Shown piece after piece: positions 54,505-63,299 of a stretch of 64,000 nucleotides of DNA; the first letter of the stretch is position 1; every line of letters starts with the position of its first letter. The DNA comes from Spirochaetota bacterium (GTDB lineage: Bacteria > Spirochaetota > UBA4802 > UBA5550). The stretch is taken from NCBI GenBank assembly GCA_025457915.1, contig JALOTL010000015.1:96483-160482 (forward strand). The letters run 5' to 3'. The notes under the pieces were generated by a model. It made no database searches. It saw only the letters and a list, made by a program, of their open reading frames with translations, and was not told where the DNA came from. Both the position numbers and the translations under genes were made by a program.

Positions 54505-54683
54505 GATAACCTCCTGTTTCTTTTATTTTTCAGGAATTCCCGGAAGATGAATTCTGAGATATGCACGAGAATTAGAAGGCGCTCAACGGTTCAGTAAACT
54601 TTATCTCATGAATCATCAGAATAAGACGCGCCCTGTTCCGGCCCGGCTGTTCGTAAAAATTTCACCCGGATACTTTCAATGAA

Positions 54684-55169
54684 TCAGATATCGATTTTAT
54701 CTTTTAGAATAAATCCCCTGGCAATCGTTGGATTTGTATCATATTCATCGCCGTAATGCTCCCTGCCCTGTTTTTCACAAAGCTCTATCAATTCGTTATG
54801 CTTGCGGTAATATTTTCGCGCTTCATTCTTTATGCTTTCATGCCACTTTTCCACCATGGAAATGAATTCATCATATTTTTTCCTGTCCTCTTTCATCTTG
54901 GACAAAAATTTATCCATGAATTCAATTTCATCTTTAACGGCCAGCATGAATTCCAGATTGTCCGTATTCGTTTCCCGGCCCCATCGTTCTACCGCGGTCT
55001 TGATTTTATGGATGGAGGCGTCGTGCAGCGTGCTGATCCATAGCAATGACCGGCAGTAGGACGAAATGTCGGTTTTTAGATCTTTCTCCACGATTTTTTT
55101 CAACGCGAAGAAGGTATCTTCATCGAGACGGATATTGATGCGCCTGTCCTTTGTTGAATCCTGATTCAT
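54684..55169 (-). CDS. Ribbon-helix-helix protein with coiled-coil tail
   Basis: 161 residues. Residues 8-45 (DRRINIRLDEDTFFALKKIV...DISSYCRSLL) read as a CopG/Arc-type ribbon-helix-helix DNA-binding domain. The rest is helical and charged, with a long coiled-coil-like stretch (FMLAVKDEIEFMDKFLSKMKED). No toxin gene is adjacent, so it may be a regulator and not an antitoxin. Its own promoter has a matching operator, suggesting autorepression. Confidence 0.75.
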   Translation of the reverse strand: MNQDSTKDRRINIRLDEDTFFALKKIVEKDLKTDISSYCRSLLWISTLHDASIHKIKTAVERWGRETNTDNLEFMLAVKDEIEFMDKFLSKMKEDRKKYDEFISMVEKWHESIKNEARKYYRKHNELIELCEKQGREHYGDEYDTNPTIARGFILKDKIDI

Positions 55170-55185
55170 GGTAAACCTTTTTTAT

Positions 55186-55249
55186 GTAAGACAGTATTTT
55201 TACTTGTCTGTCGTCCAGTATGACAATATTAATATAATATTTGTCTTAC
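55186..55249. promoter_or_regulatory. Operator half-sites of the ribbon-helix-helix gene
   Basis: GTAAGACA at 55186-55193 and its inverse TGTCTTAC at 55242-55249; the latter sits in the promoter spacer as part of the minus-strand palindrome TTGTAAGACAA. Direct GACA repeats lie between. Confidence 0.5.
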
Positions 55250-55259
55250 AAAATGTCAA
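55231..55259 (-). promoter_or_regulatory. Promoter of the ribbon-helix-helix gene
   Basis: Perfect TTGACA, exactly 17-bp spacer, TATATT. It gives a 55-base leader. Confidence 0.75.
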
Positions 55260-55645
55260 GAAAATTTCAAAAAAAGTCAATGGAAGAAATAATCTATGCA
55301 TCATACACATTGAAGTCGTATTAATAATTTTTAAAAGATTCGAAGACCGCCGGAATAACTGTTTGCTTGCACAGGAAAGGAATAACATTGGCTTGCAGGT
55401 AAATGCCGCAGGACAGGAAGTCCCGGCCGAACTTGGCCTCTGCGCCGGGATATGAAGATGTCGTTACGACACACAAAAAATTATGCCCGGGAGGTATATA
55501 ATTCGTTCTGCCTGATCCCCGCACCGAATCAACCTCGTTTCAACCTCTATCTTTCCGGCGCATCGGTCCTTTGTGCCGGGTATATTTACATGTTTTTTGG
55601 GATTATTGTTTTTTAGATACAACATTCCGCCCGGAAGTCTTGTCC
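55260..55645. other. Intergenic region, no gene seen
   Basis: No convincing gene. A plus-strand frame ending near 55455 has a protein-like last 35 codons (GLQVNAAGQEVPAELGL) but no start or upstream homology, so it may be a remnant. Confidence 0.4.
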
Positions 55646-56428
55646 TCATCCTCTTAAATCCCCCGCAAGCTCAGCCGCAATATCAGTCATCTCATCCAGG
55701 AAAGCTTTCATCTCCTCACGCGTCGCTTTCAGCGGAATCTTCACCTGGAAATCCAGCCGGGAAAGCGCCTGCTCATCGCCGCCCAGGAGCTTAAGCGCGT
55801 TTTTCTTTCCGATCATTACGGTCTCCCAGTCGGTCGAAACAGCACAGCTGCCGGTACTTTCCGCCAGGCCCTTCATTTTTTCGAGGGTGGTCCGGGAAAT
55901 CCGGCTGAATGTCATGCGCGCGTCCGTTTCGCTCTGGTCTTTTACCCTGGCGAGATAGACGCCCGGCTCCGGATTGGTCCACCCCAGAATGTTTCTCACT
56001 GCCCGGCCCCGGTCCGCTGGAAATACCGCGAGATGGAGCCTGCGGTTTTCCGTACCGGGAAGCTTGACGCGGCAGAGGATCACAAGCGTGCTGTCACCGG
56101 GTAGAAGCGGCGCGAGATCGTTCTTCGTTATCCTCGAATATTTGAAGCCGACATAAAGGCCGCGGTATTTACCGTAAGCGTAGAGGATGTTGTAAAAAGA
56201 GCCGTACTCGAGGCCGAGGCCGGCGAGGACTTCACGGAAGGCCAAATCATGCTTCTTTTTTATCGAACGGCCGATTACCGCCCCGATTGCGATGAGGACC
56301 GCGATCACCGGTATCATCATCAGCAGTGGAACGGCATTTTCACGCATGATGCCGGGGGCGACGAGAAACAGCACCACGATGATGATCGCGGAAATAATGC
56401 CCGCGGTAATTAATCCGATTTTTCTCAT
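55646..56428 (-). CDS. Membrane-anchored hypothetical protein
   Basis: 260 residues. Two N-terminal hydrophobic helices (IGLITAGIISAIIIVVLFLVAPG and AVPLLMMIPVIAVLIAIGAVIG) then a soluble domain with no recognised family. The ATG at 56428 follows GGAG; a longer frame lacks it. Inner membrane with a cytoplasmic or periplasmic domain; function unknown. Confidence 0.65.
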   Translation of the reverse strand: MRKIGLITAGIISAIIIVVLFLVAPGIMRENAVPLLMMIPVIAVLIAIGAVIGRSIKKKHDLAFREVLAGLGLEYGSFYNILYAYGKYRGLYVGFKYSRITKNDLAPLLPGDSTLVILCRVKLPGTENRRLHLAVFPADRGRAVRNILGWTNPEPGVYLARVKDQSETDARMTFSRISRTTLEKMKGLAESTGSCAVSTDWETVMIGKKNALKLLGGDEQALSRLDFQVKIPLKATREEMKAFLDEMTDIAAELAGDLRG

Positions 56429-56662
56429 AACCACTCTCCATTCATGCACGGCATCCCGGCCAGGACCGCCGCCCTGGCCGCATTAATGAGTAAAGGCATT
56501 CCCGGTATTTTTTCAACCTGTATTTTGGATTAGAAAAGAGCGGGCAATAAGCGTTCCATGATAGAATTAGAATATTCTGTTTGACATCGAGCATTTCTGA
56601 TTCCATTGATATTTTATCATTCCGATGAAATATAGAATCGATCATAAACATTGAAGTAAAAA

Positions 56663-57664
56663 ATGAAGGAAGTTTATCCAGGAATTTTTGTCATCGTTGA
56701 AAAGGGCGTTAAATACAATATCCCCCCTCCGGCGAACATCTACGTGCTTGCCGGCAAAGACGGATTGATTTACGACGCCGGGTACGGCAGGAAAAAAGCT
56801 GTAAATAAATTCCTGTCGGAATTTAAAAAAATCGAGAACGCATGCCGGGAAAAAAACGTCCCCTTCAATATAACGAGAATACTTCCCAGCCACATACACG
56901 CGGACCATATCTCCGGCCTGAAAAAAATCAGGGATTCGCTCAATCTCACGGTACTGATGACGGAAGGCATGTCGCAGGTCATTACATCCGTAAAAAACTA
57001 CAAAAAAAGATACGAGCAACATGATATTCAGGATCTATTCTCAAGCACGTATGTTTCATATCCCGTCATCAGGCGGCTCGTCAAAATATTCTATTTTGTT
57101 TTCTACAGGATTTTTTTCGGCATTGAATTCGTAAGCCGTCCCGATGAAATCGTAAACGACAATGAAACGATAACCATAAACGGCGAGAAATGGAAAATTT
57201 TCAGCAGCCCGGGGCACTGCAGCTATCATATCTCCCTCTATAATAAAAAGAAGGGCGTGCTTCTCGGCGGTGATAATATACTGAGTTCCATAACGACCTG
57301 GCTCGGACCCCCGGACTCCGATCTCGACGACTACGAAAAAACGCTCAATAAAATAAAAAATCTTCCAAATTTGAAAATAATACTTACAGGCCACGGGAAG
57401 GCGATTACGAAACCGGCAGAGAGGATCGGGCAGATATTAAAATGGAGAAAAAAACGCTCCGCGCAGGTTTTACAGATTGTAAACGACAGCGGATCGGGAA
57501 TCACGGTCAATAAAATCATCAGGGAGCTCTACAGGGGATCCGGATCGATCAGGGCGAACCTTTCGCGCGGCTGGGTCCAGCTTGAACTGCTGCATCTCAT
57601 GAAAAAAAAGCTCGTGGGCAGAAAAGCCGTTCTGCACAAGGCGTTTTTCTATCCGCTTCGCTGA
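56663..57664 (+). CDS. Metallo-beta-lactamase fold hydrolase
   Basis: 333 residues. HIHADHISG (HxHxDH, about residue 78-83) is the dinuclear metal site; SSPGHCSYHIS supplies the next His, GGDNILSS the bridging Asp, and TGHGKAI the last His. A C-terminal winged-helix-like tail (GITVNKIIRELYRGSGSIRANLSRGWVQLELLHLMKKK) recalls LACTB2-type proteins. The hydrolysed bond is unknown. Confidence 0.88.
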   Translation: MKEVYPGIFVIVEKGVKYNIPPPANIYVLAGKDGLIYDAGYGRKKAVNKFLSEFKKIENACREKNVPFNITRILPSHIHADHISGLKKIRDSLNLTVLMTEGMSQVITSVKNYKKRYEQHDIQDLFSSTYVSYPVIRRLVKIFYFVFYRIFFGIEFVSRPDEIVNDNETITINGEKWKIFSSPGHCSYHISLYNKKKGVLLGGDNILSSITTWLGPPDSDLDDYEKTLNKIKNLPNLKIILTGHGKAITKPAERIGQILKWRKKRSAQVLQIVNDSGSGITVNKIIRELYRGSGSIRANLSRGWVQLELLHLMKKKLVGRKAVLHKAFFYPLR

Positions 57665-57701
57665 TATATACTTCAACAGGCTGCAGGTCGACGACGCGAA
57701 T

Positions 57702-58076
57702 TCATAAATATATTCCCAGCAATATAAAAACCGACGATAGCGTGAAAATAACCGGGCACAATTTAAACGGGATGAAGCTGATTTTAAACCCGGTAAAAAA
57801 TGAGATCACCGACAGCAGGTTTAAAGCGAAAAAGCAGATCCATAGAATGAAAAAGGAGGCCCTGCCGTTATGATCGATCGCCGAGACAGCCGATACAATC
57901 GCCCCGATGAATACAAGGGTCACGCCTTCATTTATCCATTCCATTGTTATGATGTTCCTGTTATCGTCCGAAATATCCCCGAAGCCCTTCACCACGGATT
58001 TAGTCGGGAAAAGATGGGCGATGCCCCATAATACCAGCAGGCCCGATGATATGAACAACATGCATTGATTTATCAT
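57702..58076 (-). CDS. Small four-helix membrane protein
   Basis: 124 residues with four hydrophobic segments (MLFISSGLLVLWGIAHLFP, EGVTLVFIGAIVSAVSA, FFILWICFFALNLLSVISFF, LCPVIFTLSSVFILLGIYL). The ATG at 58076 has GGAGG upstream. It lies downstream of a related-size membrane gene, apparently co-transcribed. Not recognised. Confidence 0.6.
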   Translation of the reverse strand: MINQCMLFISSGLLVLWGIAHLFPTKSVVKGFGDISDDNRNIITMEWINEGVTLVFIGAIVSAVSAIDHNGRASFFILWICFFALNLLSVISFFTGFKISFIPFKLCPVIFTLSSVFILLGIYL

Positions 58077-58117
58077 GATCCGCCTCCGGAAAAATTCTTC
58101 TCCCCGTCCCGCCGCCT

Positions 58118-58588
58118 TCAATTTACTATTTCACTGATCCTGCCGGTTGATCTGAGCCTGAAATAAAAAAAGACGAACCCCGAACTTATGAATAAATCCA
58201 GCACGCCGAAAGCAAGCGTGATCCTGGCGATATCGTATTCGAAGCAATAATATATAATGACGAAAAAGAAGAGGGTACGGCCGATCGCGTTCAGAAGTAA
58301 TATTCCAACGCGGTTTTCTGGATCAAAATAAGCATACAGTACGATCGAACCTATCAGGGCGAGATCTATCCCCGCGGTATTGATCAGGAGCGCGTGGATC
58401 CCGTCATTTACGGGCGATACCGGGACGCCGCCGAAATTGAATATTGAGTTCAAAAACGAGAGTAAATCAAGATACCGCCGGAACGTGAACGGCAGTATCA
58501 ACGGCGCGGCGAAGATAATATTAAACAACCCGCTGAATAAAATCAGCTTCTTGAACGATGACAGGGTCTTCTCTTTATCTGATTTCAT
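58118..58588 (-). CDS. Small membrane protein
   Basis: 156 residues with four hydrophobic segments; a loop NFGGVPVSPVNDGIHALLIN lies between the first two. Spaced 41 bp from the next membrane gene, so probably a two-gene unit. Not recognised. Confidence 0.6.
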   Translation of the reverse strand: MKSDKEKTLSSFKKLILFSGLFNIIFAAPLILPFTFRRYLDLLSFLNSIFNFGGVPVSPVNDGIHALLINTAGIDLALIGSIVLYAYFDPENRVGILLLNAIGRTLFFFVIIYYCFEYDIARITLAFGVLDLFISSGFVFFYFRLRSTGRISEIVN

Positions 58589-58639
58589 GGATTAATGCTT
58601 CCCGTCATGATTATTTATCAAATTCCAATCCTACTGTAT

Positions 58640-58800
58640 CACGTATCTCTTCCATCCCCAGTTTCTCCAGGGGATTTTGGGGATGTGGAGATTATAGAGA
58701 TCGGGGGGATTAGCAACAGGTATTTTTCACCATTGATATAAACTCTTTATCTTTTATCCTCCTATCTCATCTATCTCCCTCATCCCCCATCCCCCTCAAT
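58640..58800. other. G-tract and polypurine region
   Basis: Contains CATCCCC / GGGGATG hairpin arms (58653-58685), runs GGGG, GGGG and GGGGGG on the plus strand, and a C/T tract at about 58755-58797 that reads as GGGGG-GGGGG-GGG on the minus strand. May form quadruplex or triplex DNA. Not coding. Confidence 0.45.
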
Positions 58801-58828
58801 AATTCCCGCGCCGGATTGTATTGCCCCG

Positions 58829-59518
58829 TCAATCCATCGCCTGTATTTTCAGAAGGTCGGACTTCCTGCCCAGGAACAGGAGAACCGAATGCTCCGGTAT
58901 CACATCGTTCGCGGTGGGGGCTATCTTCATGTTTTCCCATTCCGGCGCGTCCGGGTTCCAGCTGTCGTTGCCCTCGAGGAACTTGATTCCGAGTATCTGG
59001 CACTGGAAGCGGGCGCCTATCTGCAGGTCCCTGATGTTCCTGCCGATAAAGCTTTTCGGCGGGTGTATGTTCATGACGACGTATTCGCCCGCGAGCGGGA
59101 TGTAATCGAGCACGTTCTTCATGGAATAGGTCTTCCCTATCCTGGCGGCTATGTCCCTCTGGGGAAAGATGATCTCGGTAACGCCGATGTGCTCGAGTAT
59201 TTTACAGTGGTTTTCGGAATGCGCGCACACTATGACGCGCTTTATGCCCATCTCCTTCAGCGCTATCGCGATCAGGATGTTCACGCTCATGTCCCCGCCC
59301 ACGCTCACCAGTACCCCGTCCAGCTCCTTGAGGGCGAGCGACTGCAGGAAGGACCTGTCGGTCGCGTCCCCCGCGATCTGGTGGTGCGTATGTCCCTGCG
59401 CGGCCAGGAGCCTCTCCCTGTTTATGTCTATGCCCGTGACCTCGCTGCCGTATTCCTTCAGGGATTTCGCGAAGTGGATGCCGAAATTCCCCAGCCCTAT
59501 CACCGCGTATTTCTGCAT
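58829..59518 (-). CDS. TrkA/KtrA-type potassium channel regulatory subunit
   Basis: 229 residues: RCK_N Rossmann domain (YAVIGLGNFGIHFAKSL, TGIDINRERL, AGDATDRSFL, KEMGIKRVIVCAHSENH) and RCK_C (YSMKNVLDYIPLAGEYVVMNI.., SVLLFLGRKSDLL). It would bind NAD(H) or ATP and gate a Trk/Ktr potassium transporter. No transporter gene is adjacent. Confidence 0.9.
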   Translation of the reverse strand: MQKYAVIGLGNFGIHFAKSLKEYGSEVTGIDINRERLLAAQGHTHHQIAGDATDRSFLQSLALKELDGVLVSVGGDMSVNILIAIALKEMGIKRVIVCAHSENHCKILEHIGVTEIIFPQRDIAARIGKTYSMKNVLDYIPLAGEYVVMNIHPPKSFIGRNIRDLQIGARFQCQILGIKFLEGNDSWNPDAPEWENMKIAPTANDVIPEHSVLLFLGRKSDLLKIQAMD

Positions 59519-59576
59519 ATAAAAACCCCCGCAATAAAATTTCCTGAGGCCGTTTTAACCGCCGGATATTTTCAGA

Positions 59577-60299
59577 CTAATAGTTCACCCTGGTCTTCTT
59601 TCCCGCAGTGAACCGGCTGCCGTTCCAGAGGAGCTCGATCCCGGCATCGTATTCCGCCAGCCTGAGGAACTCCTCACATGTCTTTTTCTCCGCCGCGGGC
59701 ATTCCCGCGCCGTTCATCTCGATGTGCCTGAAGAGCTTTCCTGTATAAAGCTGCATGACCGCGGTCGTACCTTTCTTCGGAAGGGTGCATTTGTATATGA
59801 GATAATCCCTCACCCTGACGCTTTTTATTCCGTCAAGCCTGGCCATATCGAATTTCTTCGTCAGGAAGGGCCCTGGCTCAAGCGCCGGCACGACGTCCTT
59901 CGTGATTTCAACAAACTTGCCGTCCCGGATTTCGTAAAACGCGAGCGAGGATTTCACCTCGATATCGACCCCGTCCGTGAAAAAATAGCTTATCCCTATC
60001 ACCGGGGTTTTGTCCTTTTTCATGTACAGCACGAACTGTATCCTCTGGATCCCGCCGCCCCTGCTGCCGTATTCAATGTAGCCGTTTTGGAGATCGATGT
60101 CAGCGCCCTCCATGTCGACCCCGGTTATCCATTGCCCGGATTCCGCATACTTCTTGAACGAACGCTTACCGGTCGGAAGCAGTTTGGACGGGCAGAGATT
60201 GTAGTACTCGAGCACGCCCGGCGCCGCGGCAGACCCCGGGAGATCGTAAAAGGCAAGTATCATGAAACACGCGATTATCAATGAAGCATTTTTAATCAT
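59577..60299 (-). CDS. Exported hypothetical protein
   Basis: 240 residues. Signal peptide MIKNASLIIACFMILAFYDLPGSAAA. The mature chain is beta-rich without recognised family, with several Cys (NLCPSK, IYKCTLP, KTCEEF). Secreted to the periplasm or beyond; function unknown. Stands alone. Confidence 0.65.
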   Translation of the reverse strand: MIKNASLIIACFMILAFYDLPGSAAAPGVLEYYNLCPSKLLPTGKRSFKKYAESGQWITGVDMEGADIDLQNGYIEYGSRGGGIQRIQFVLYMKKDKTPVIGISYFFTDGVDIEVKSSLAFYEIRDGKFVEITKDVVPALEPGPFLTKKFDMARLDGIKSVRVRDYLIYKCTLPKKGTTAVMQLYTGKLFRHIEMNGAGMPAAEKKTCEEFLRLAEYDAGIELLWNGSRFTAGKKTRVNY

Positions 60300-60472
60300 G
60301 ATTACACCCCGCTGTTAATTACTATCATTGATCTGCGGCCGCGCCCTATTCCCGTCCGGGACGGACGGCCCAGTCAGCAGTTTTTGATAAATTTATGATA
60401 GGACGATTCAATACGGACTGTCAATTCAAATATCCCGCTGCCGGGTGATTATCTTATTGCTTTTTGAATACA

Positions 60473-61216
60473 TCAGAAAACTATCCTGCATTCGATCCCC
60501 GCCTTCCTGCATTTACCGGATATTTCCCTGCTTACGGATTCAAAATATTCATCCGTTAAAAAATACTCCAGTTTATTTTTTTTATATACAGAATCCGCAT
60601 GGCTGTAATTCATCCGGTCAAGATAAATGTAATCGACCCTGTCATCAAGGAGCTCCATTAATTTTTCCGCCCCGGGAAGAACAGGGGCGATCATCGCGTA
60701 GGTCCTTATCCCCGCATCATGAAGTTCCTTCAGGGCGTTCACCCTGTCCGTTACCGGAGGCGCTTCAGGTTCGAATAATCTTCTTATTCCGTCATCCGCG
60801 CTTCCTATTGAAAATCCGACGTCGCAATTATCCGCGTGTTTGAAAACATCAATATCCCTGAGGACCAGCGGCGATTTTGTCTGGATCACAATGGGCCAGC
60901 CGTTATCTGCAAGTATTTCCAGGCACCCGCCGGTTAATCCATGCTTCGCCTCCAGGGGCTGATACGGGTCGCATACCCCGCTGATCCATACCCGGTCTTT
61001 TTTCTTTTTATTTATCTCTTTCATCAATAATTCAACCGCGTTCACTTTCACATCTACGAATTCGCCCCACGGCTCATTATGGCCGGTGAATTTTTTCATG
61101 TAGCGCGCATAGCAATACGAGCACCCGAACTGGCATCCCGTATACGGGTTCAACGCGTAATTGTATATCCTGGATTCGGATAGTATCGTCTTAACGTATT
61201 TTTCTTTTATGATCAT
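60473..61216 (-). CDS. Radical SAM protein, spore photoproduct lyase-like
   Basis: 247 residues of the SplB family. The cluster motif GCQFGCSYCYARY supplies CxxxCxxC near residue 36, then WISGVCDPYQPLE, QTKSPLVLRDIDVF, DVGFSIGSADDGIR and APVLPG. Members act on DNA photoproducts or on unknown targets; there is no sporulation context here. The ATG at 61216 is preferred to longer frames. A TTGACA-type promoter lies about 115 bp upstream. Confidence 0.88.
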   Translation of the reverse strand: MIIKEKYVKTILSESRIYNYALNPYTGCQFGCSYCYARYMKKFTGHNEPWGEFVDVKVNAVELLMKEINKKKKDRVWISGVCDPYQPLEAKHGLTGGCLEILADNGWPIVIQTKSPLVLRDIDVFKHADNCDVGFSIGSADDGIRRLFEPEAPPVTDRVNALKELHDAGIRTYAMIAPVLPGAEKLMELLDDRVDYIYLDRMNYSHADSVYKKNKLEYFLTDEYFESVSREISGKCRKAGIECRIVF

Positions 61217-61324
61217 GTAAATATTTCTTATTTTCCATTTGCGGGCCGACAGGGCGGGGCTCACGGGCCGATGTACGCTGAAAGCGCGAATATAATAAGT
61301 TTAAATAAAAACCAAGTTATTAAA

Positions 61325-61353
61325 ATTAAAAAAATTATTCTTTATTTTGTCAA
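61325..61353 (-). promoter_or_regulatory. Promoter upstream of the radical SAM gene
   Basis: Perfect TTGACA, 17-bp spacer, TTTAAT in very AT-rich DNA. Confidence 0.5.
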
Positions 61354-61385
61354 CAGGCATTTAGTATGGTATTAAATATTTAATT

Positions 61386-61426
61386 TTTAAAACGCAAAAA
61401 CCGGATTTGATCCGGCCTTTGCGTTT
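61386..61426 (-). terminator. Intrinsic terminator of the Cys-containing protein gene
   Basis: AAACGCAAA / TTTGCGTTT with an inner CCGGAT / ATCCGG stem and a three-base loop, followed on the minus strand by TTTT. Confidence 0.82.
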
Positions 61427-61504
61427 CGACGGGAATGGTTATTTGAAATACTCCGGATTTCTGTTACGCTAATTCACCTGTTGTGCGCGAAGAGCGCACT
61501 CTTA

Positions 61505-61963
61505 TTACCGCATGTGTGCCGGCACAAGGTCCTCCCTCAAGTCATCAAGCTTCCTGATGGCCAGCAGGCAGGGGCCTTTTATACGCGGGTCCGCCCGGGA
61601 TTCCAGAATAACGCATTTTCCGCCGATCCTTTTAAGCATGGCCCTGTCGAACTCCATGAGACGATGACAGGCATGAATGTCGCCGGTTTTTTCAAGCGAA
61701 CAATCAAAGTGGATTTCGCAAAAAGCCGTATCATCCTCGATTTTTCTGATCTTCCAGTATTGAGGCAGGCCGAACATGCGGCACCATTCTTCGGCAATTT
61801 CTTTAACCGTTTCCTTGGGCCGGGCCTTATTCTTAAGCAGGGAAATTTTTGCCAGAATCCTGGCCATTACTTTGGTCCTCAGGTAAAAGTTTGTTCTTGA
61901 TAACGGCCCGGTGAAGCCGTTTACCTTTTTGTAAAACCGGATCTTTTTTTCATCATCATGCAT
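61505..61963 (-). CDS. Conserved-looking cysteine-containing protein
   Basis: 152 residues, soluble. Contains EEWCRMFGLPQYWKIRKIEDDTAFCEIHFDCSLEKTGD and CHRLMEFDRAMLKRIGGKC; five Cys in the second half could bind metal. Resembles in outline the small proteins annotated as L-2-amino-thiazoline-4-carboxylic acid hydrolase-like, but this is not certain. Starts after AAGGAGG. Ends at a strong terminator. Confidence 0.65.
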   Translation of the reverse strand: MHDDEKKIRFYKKVNGFTGPLSRTNFYLRTKVMARILAKISLLKNKARPKETVKEIAEEWCRMFGLPQYWKIRKIEDDTAFCEIHFDCSLEKTGDIHACHRLMEFDRAMLKRIGGKCVILESRADPRIKGPCLLAIRKLDDLREDLVPAHMR

Positions 61964-61994
61964 GGCGACTCCTCCTTAAATTTTTTAATACCTG

Positions 61995-62087
61995 TCACAC
62001 CGCCTTTTTCAATTCTTCCCGGAATAATTGTTTTAAGGTCTCTTCAGCTACGATCAGAACATCCTCTTTTATATCTTCACCGGTCAA
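61995..62087 (-). CDS. Possible 30-residue peptide upstream of the Cys-protein gene
   Basis: From a TTG the frame encodes LTGEDIKEDVLIVAEETLK-type helical sequence and stops 31 bp before the next ATG. No ribosome-binding site. It may be a remnant of a longer gene or chance. Low support. Confidence 0.3.
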   Translation of the reverse strand: MTGEDIKEDVLIVAEETLKQLFREELKKAV

Positions 62088-62137
62088 ACCGGGGAATAAA
62101 ACTTGAAGAGACCCGGGGTTTAGACCCGTGAGTTTTC

Positions 62138-62563
62138 TTAATTTCCATTTTCAACTACGGCTGTGGCTCTGATCTCGACCAAAAGCCCCGGCAAAACGAG
62201 CTCCTTCACGCCGATTGCGGTCCATGCCGGATAGTCCCTGGATATAAATTCGGATTTTACCTTTGAAAAAACCGCCATGTCGGCCATTGAGGTGTGGAAC
62301 GTCATCAATTCCACTATATCATCCAATGTCGCCCCGGCATGGGAAAGAACACGCTCAAGGTTCCGGAAAGCAATCCTCGCCTGGGCTTCAATCCCCGCAC
62401 CGGTCTGCAATTTCTCGTCCATTCCAACCTGGCCTGATACCAATATCCATTTACCGATACGGACCGCCTGGGAAAATTTCATCTTTTCGTAAATCCCCTC
62501 CGTGCCGGGTGGATTAATGAGTTTTTTAGCATCGTTTTCAGGTTCTTTTTCTTCCATTACCAT
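62138..62563 (-). CDS. ridA: RidA-family reactive imine/enamine deaminase
   Basis: 141 residues of the YjgF/YER057c/UK114 family. The N-terminal part NPPGTEGIYEKMKFSQAVRIGKWILVSGQVG, then NLERVLSHAGATLDDIVELMTF and the catalytic Arg in LLVEIRATAVV (Arg of EIRA) are seen. RidA frees ammonia from reactive enamines. A 12-residue N-terminal extension is unusual. AAGGAGG precedes ATG. The promoter carries a TetR operator (see below). Confidence 0.9.
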   Translation of the reverse strand: MVMEEKEPENDAKKLINPPGTEGIYEKMKFSQAVRIGKWILVSGQVGMDEKLQTGAGIEAQARIAFRNLERVLSHAGATLDDIVELMTFHTSMADMAVFSKVKSEFISRDYPAWTAIGVKELVLPGLLVEIRATAVVENGN

Positions 62564-62643
62564 GGTTTCCTCCTTACATTATTTAAAATATATATCTTCT
62601 CTATCCTGAACGTTTAATCATTTGCATGGCAGGCGCAATTAAT

Positions 62644-62662
62644 ATTATAGACCGATCGGTCT
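62644..62662 (-). promoter_or_regulatory. TetR operator over the ridA promoter -10
   Basis: AGACCGATCGGTCT (62649-62662), a perfect 14-bp palindrome, overlaps a consensus TATAAT (62644-62649) on the minus strand, upstream of ridA and downstream of tetR. Confidence 0.85.
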
Positions 62663-62681
62663 CTTTTTATGCAAAAAATTT

Positions 62682-63287
62682 CTACTTCGCGATTTCCTCT
62701 TTTATTGTCCGCTTTAACCGCTCTATGGCTTTCGCCCTGTATGATCTGTCATCATACACCTTTGATAAAAAATTACCGCCCTCGATAATCGTTATATAAT
62801 ACAGAGCAAATTCTTCGGGATCAACTGCCTGGTCCACATCGTTATTGATTATGCCCGCTTTCACGATCTCCATGATGGTATTCTTCCACCGCTCAATATT
62901 TCTTTTCACATGCGCCTGCAGTTTTTTATTGGATTCATCGGATTCGCTGCCCGCGTTGAATATCGGGCATCCGCCTTTTAAAAAGGAATCATATAAAGAC
63001 TCGCGGTATTCAATTAATGCATACAGCTTCCCGGCAGTTGTTTTGTTGTTCAAAACGGAAGGATCAAATGACGTGAATATTTTCGTCAGGAGATGATCAA
63101 ATGCCGCAATTTCTATTTCATCTTTACTTTTAAAATGGCTGTATATCCCGCCCTTTTTCAGGCCGGTAGCTTCCATGATATCAGTAATTGATGTTGCGGC
63201 ATACCCTTTGCTGTTAAATAACTGCGCCGATTTTTCAACAATGTGTTGATGGGTCATATCTTTTTTTGATAAACTGGTTTTCGCCAT
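62682..63287 (-). CDS. TetR-family transcriptional regulator
   Basis: 201 residues. N-terminal HTH at about 15-60: HIVEKSAQLFNSKGYAATSITDIMEATGLKKGGIYSHFKSKDEI. The C-terminal ligand domain has GGCPIFNAGSESDESN. Operators with the same 14-bp palindrome lie on both sides of the gene, so it likely represses itself and ridA. It has no Shine-Dalgarno sequence; a short or absent leader is possible. The ligand is unknown; the C-terminal signature CPIFN.. occurs in YxaF/LmrA-type regulators. Confidence 0.9.
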   Translation of the reverse strand: MAKTSLSKKDMTHQHIVEKSAQLFNSKGYAATSITDIMEATGLKKGGIYSHFKSKDEIEIAAFDHLLTKIFTSFDPSVLNNKTTAGKLYALIEYRESLYDSFLKGGCPIFNAGSESDESNKKLQAHVKRNIERWKNTIMEIVKAGIINNDVDQAVDPEEFALYYITIIEGGNFLSKVYDDRSYRAKAIERLKRTIKEEIAK

Positions 63288-63299
63288 ATATTACAAAAG

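Noticed and set aside
54684..55169. Antitoxin of a toxin-antitoxin pair
   Set aside because: A ribbon-helix-helix domain is present but no small toxin gene lies on either side.
55168..55455. 95-residue plus-strand frame
   Set aside because: Overlaps the promoter and operator of the ribbon-helix-helix gene and has no start signal; only the last part looks protein-like.
58829..59518. Complete potassium transporter operon
   Set aside because: The neighbouring membrane proteins have only four helices and lack the TrkH/KtrB pore motifs.
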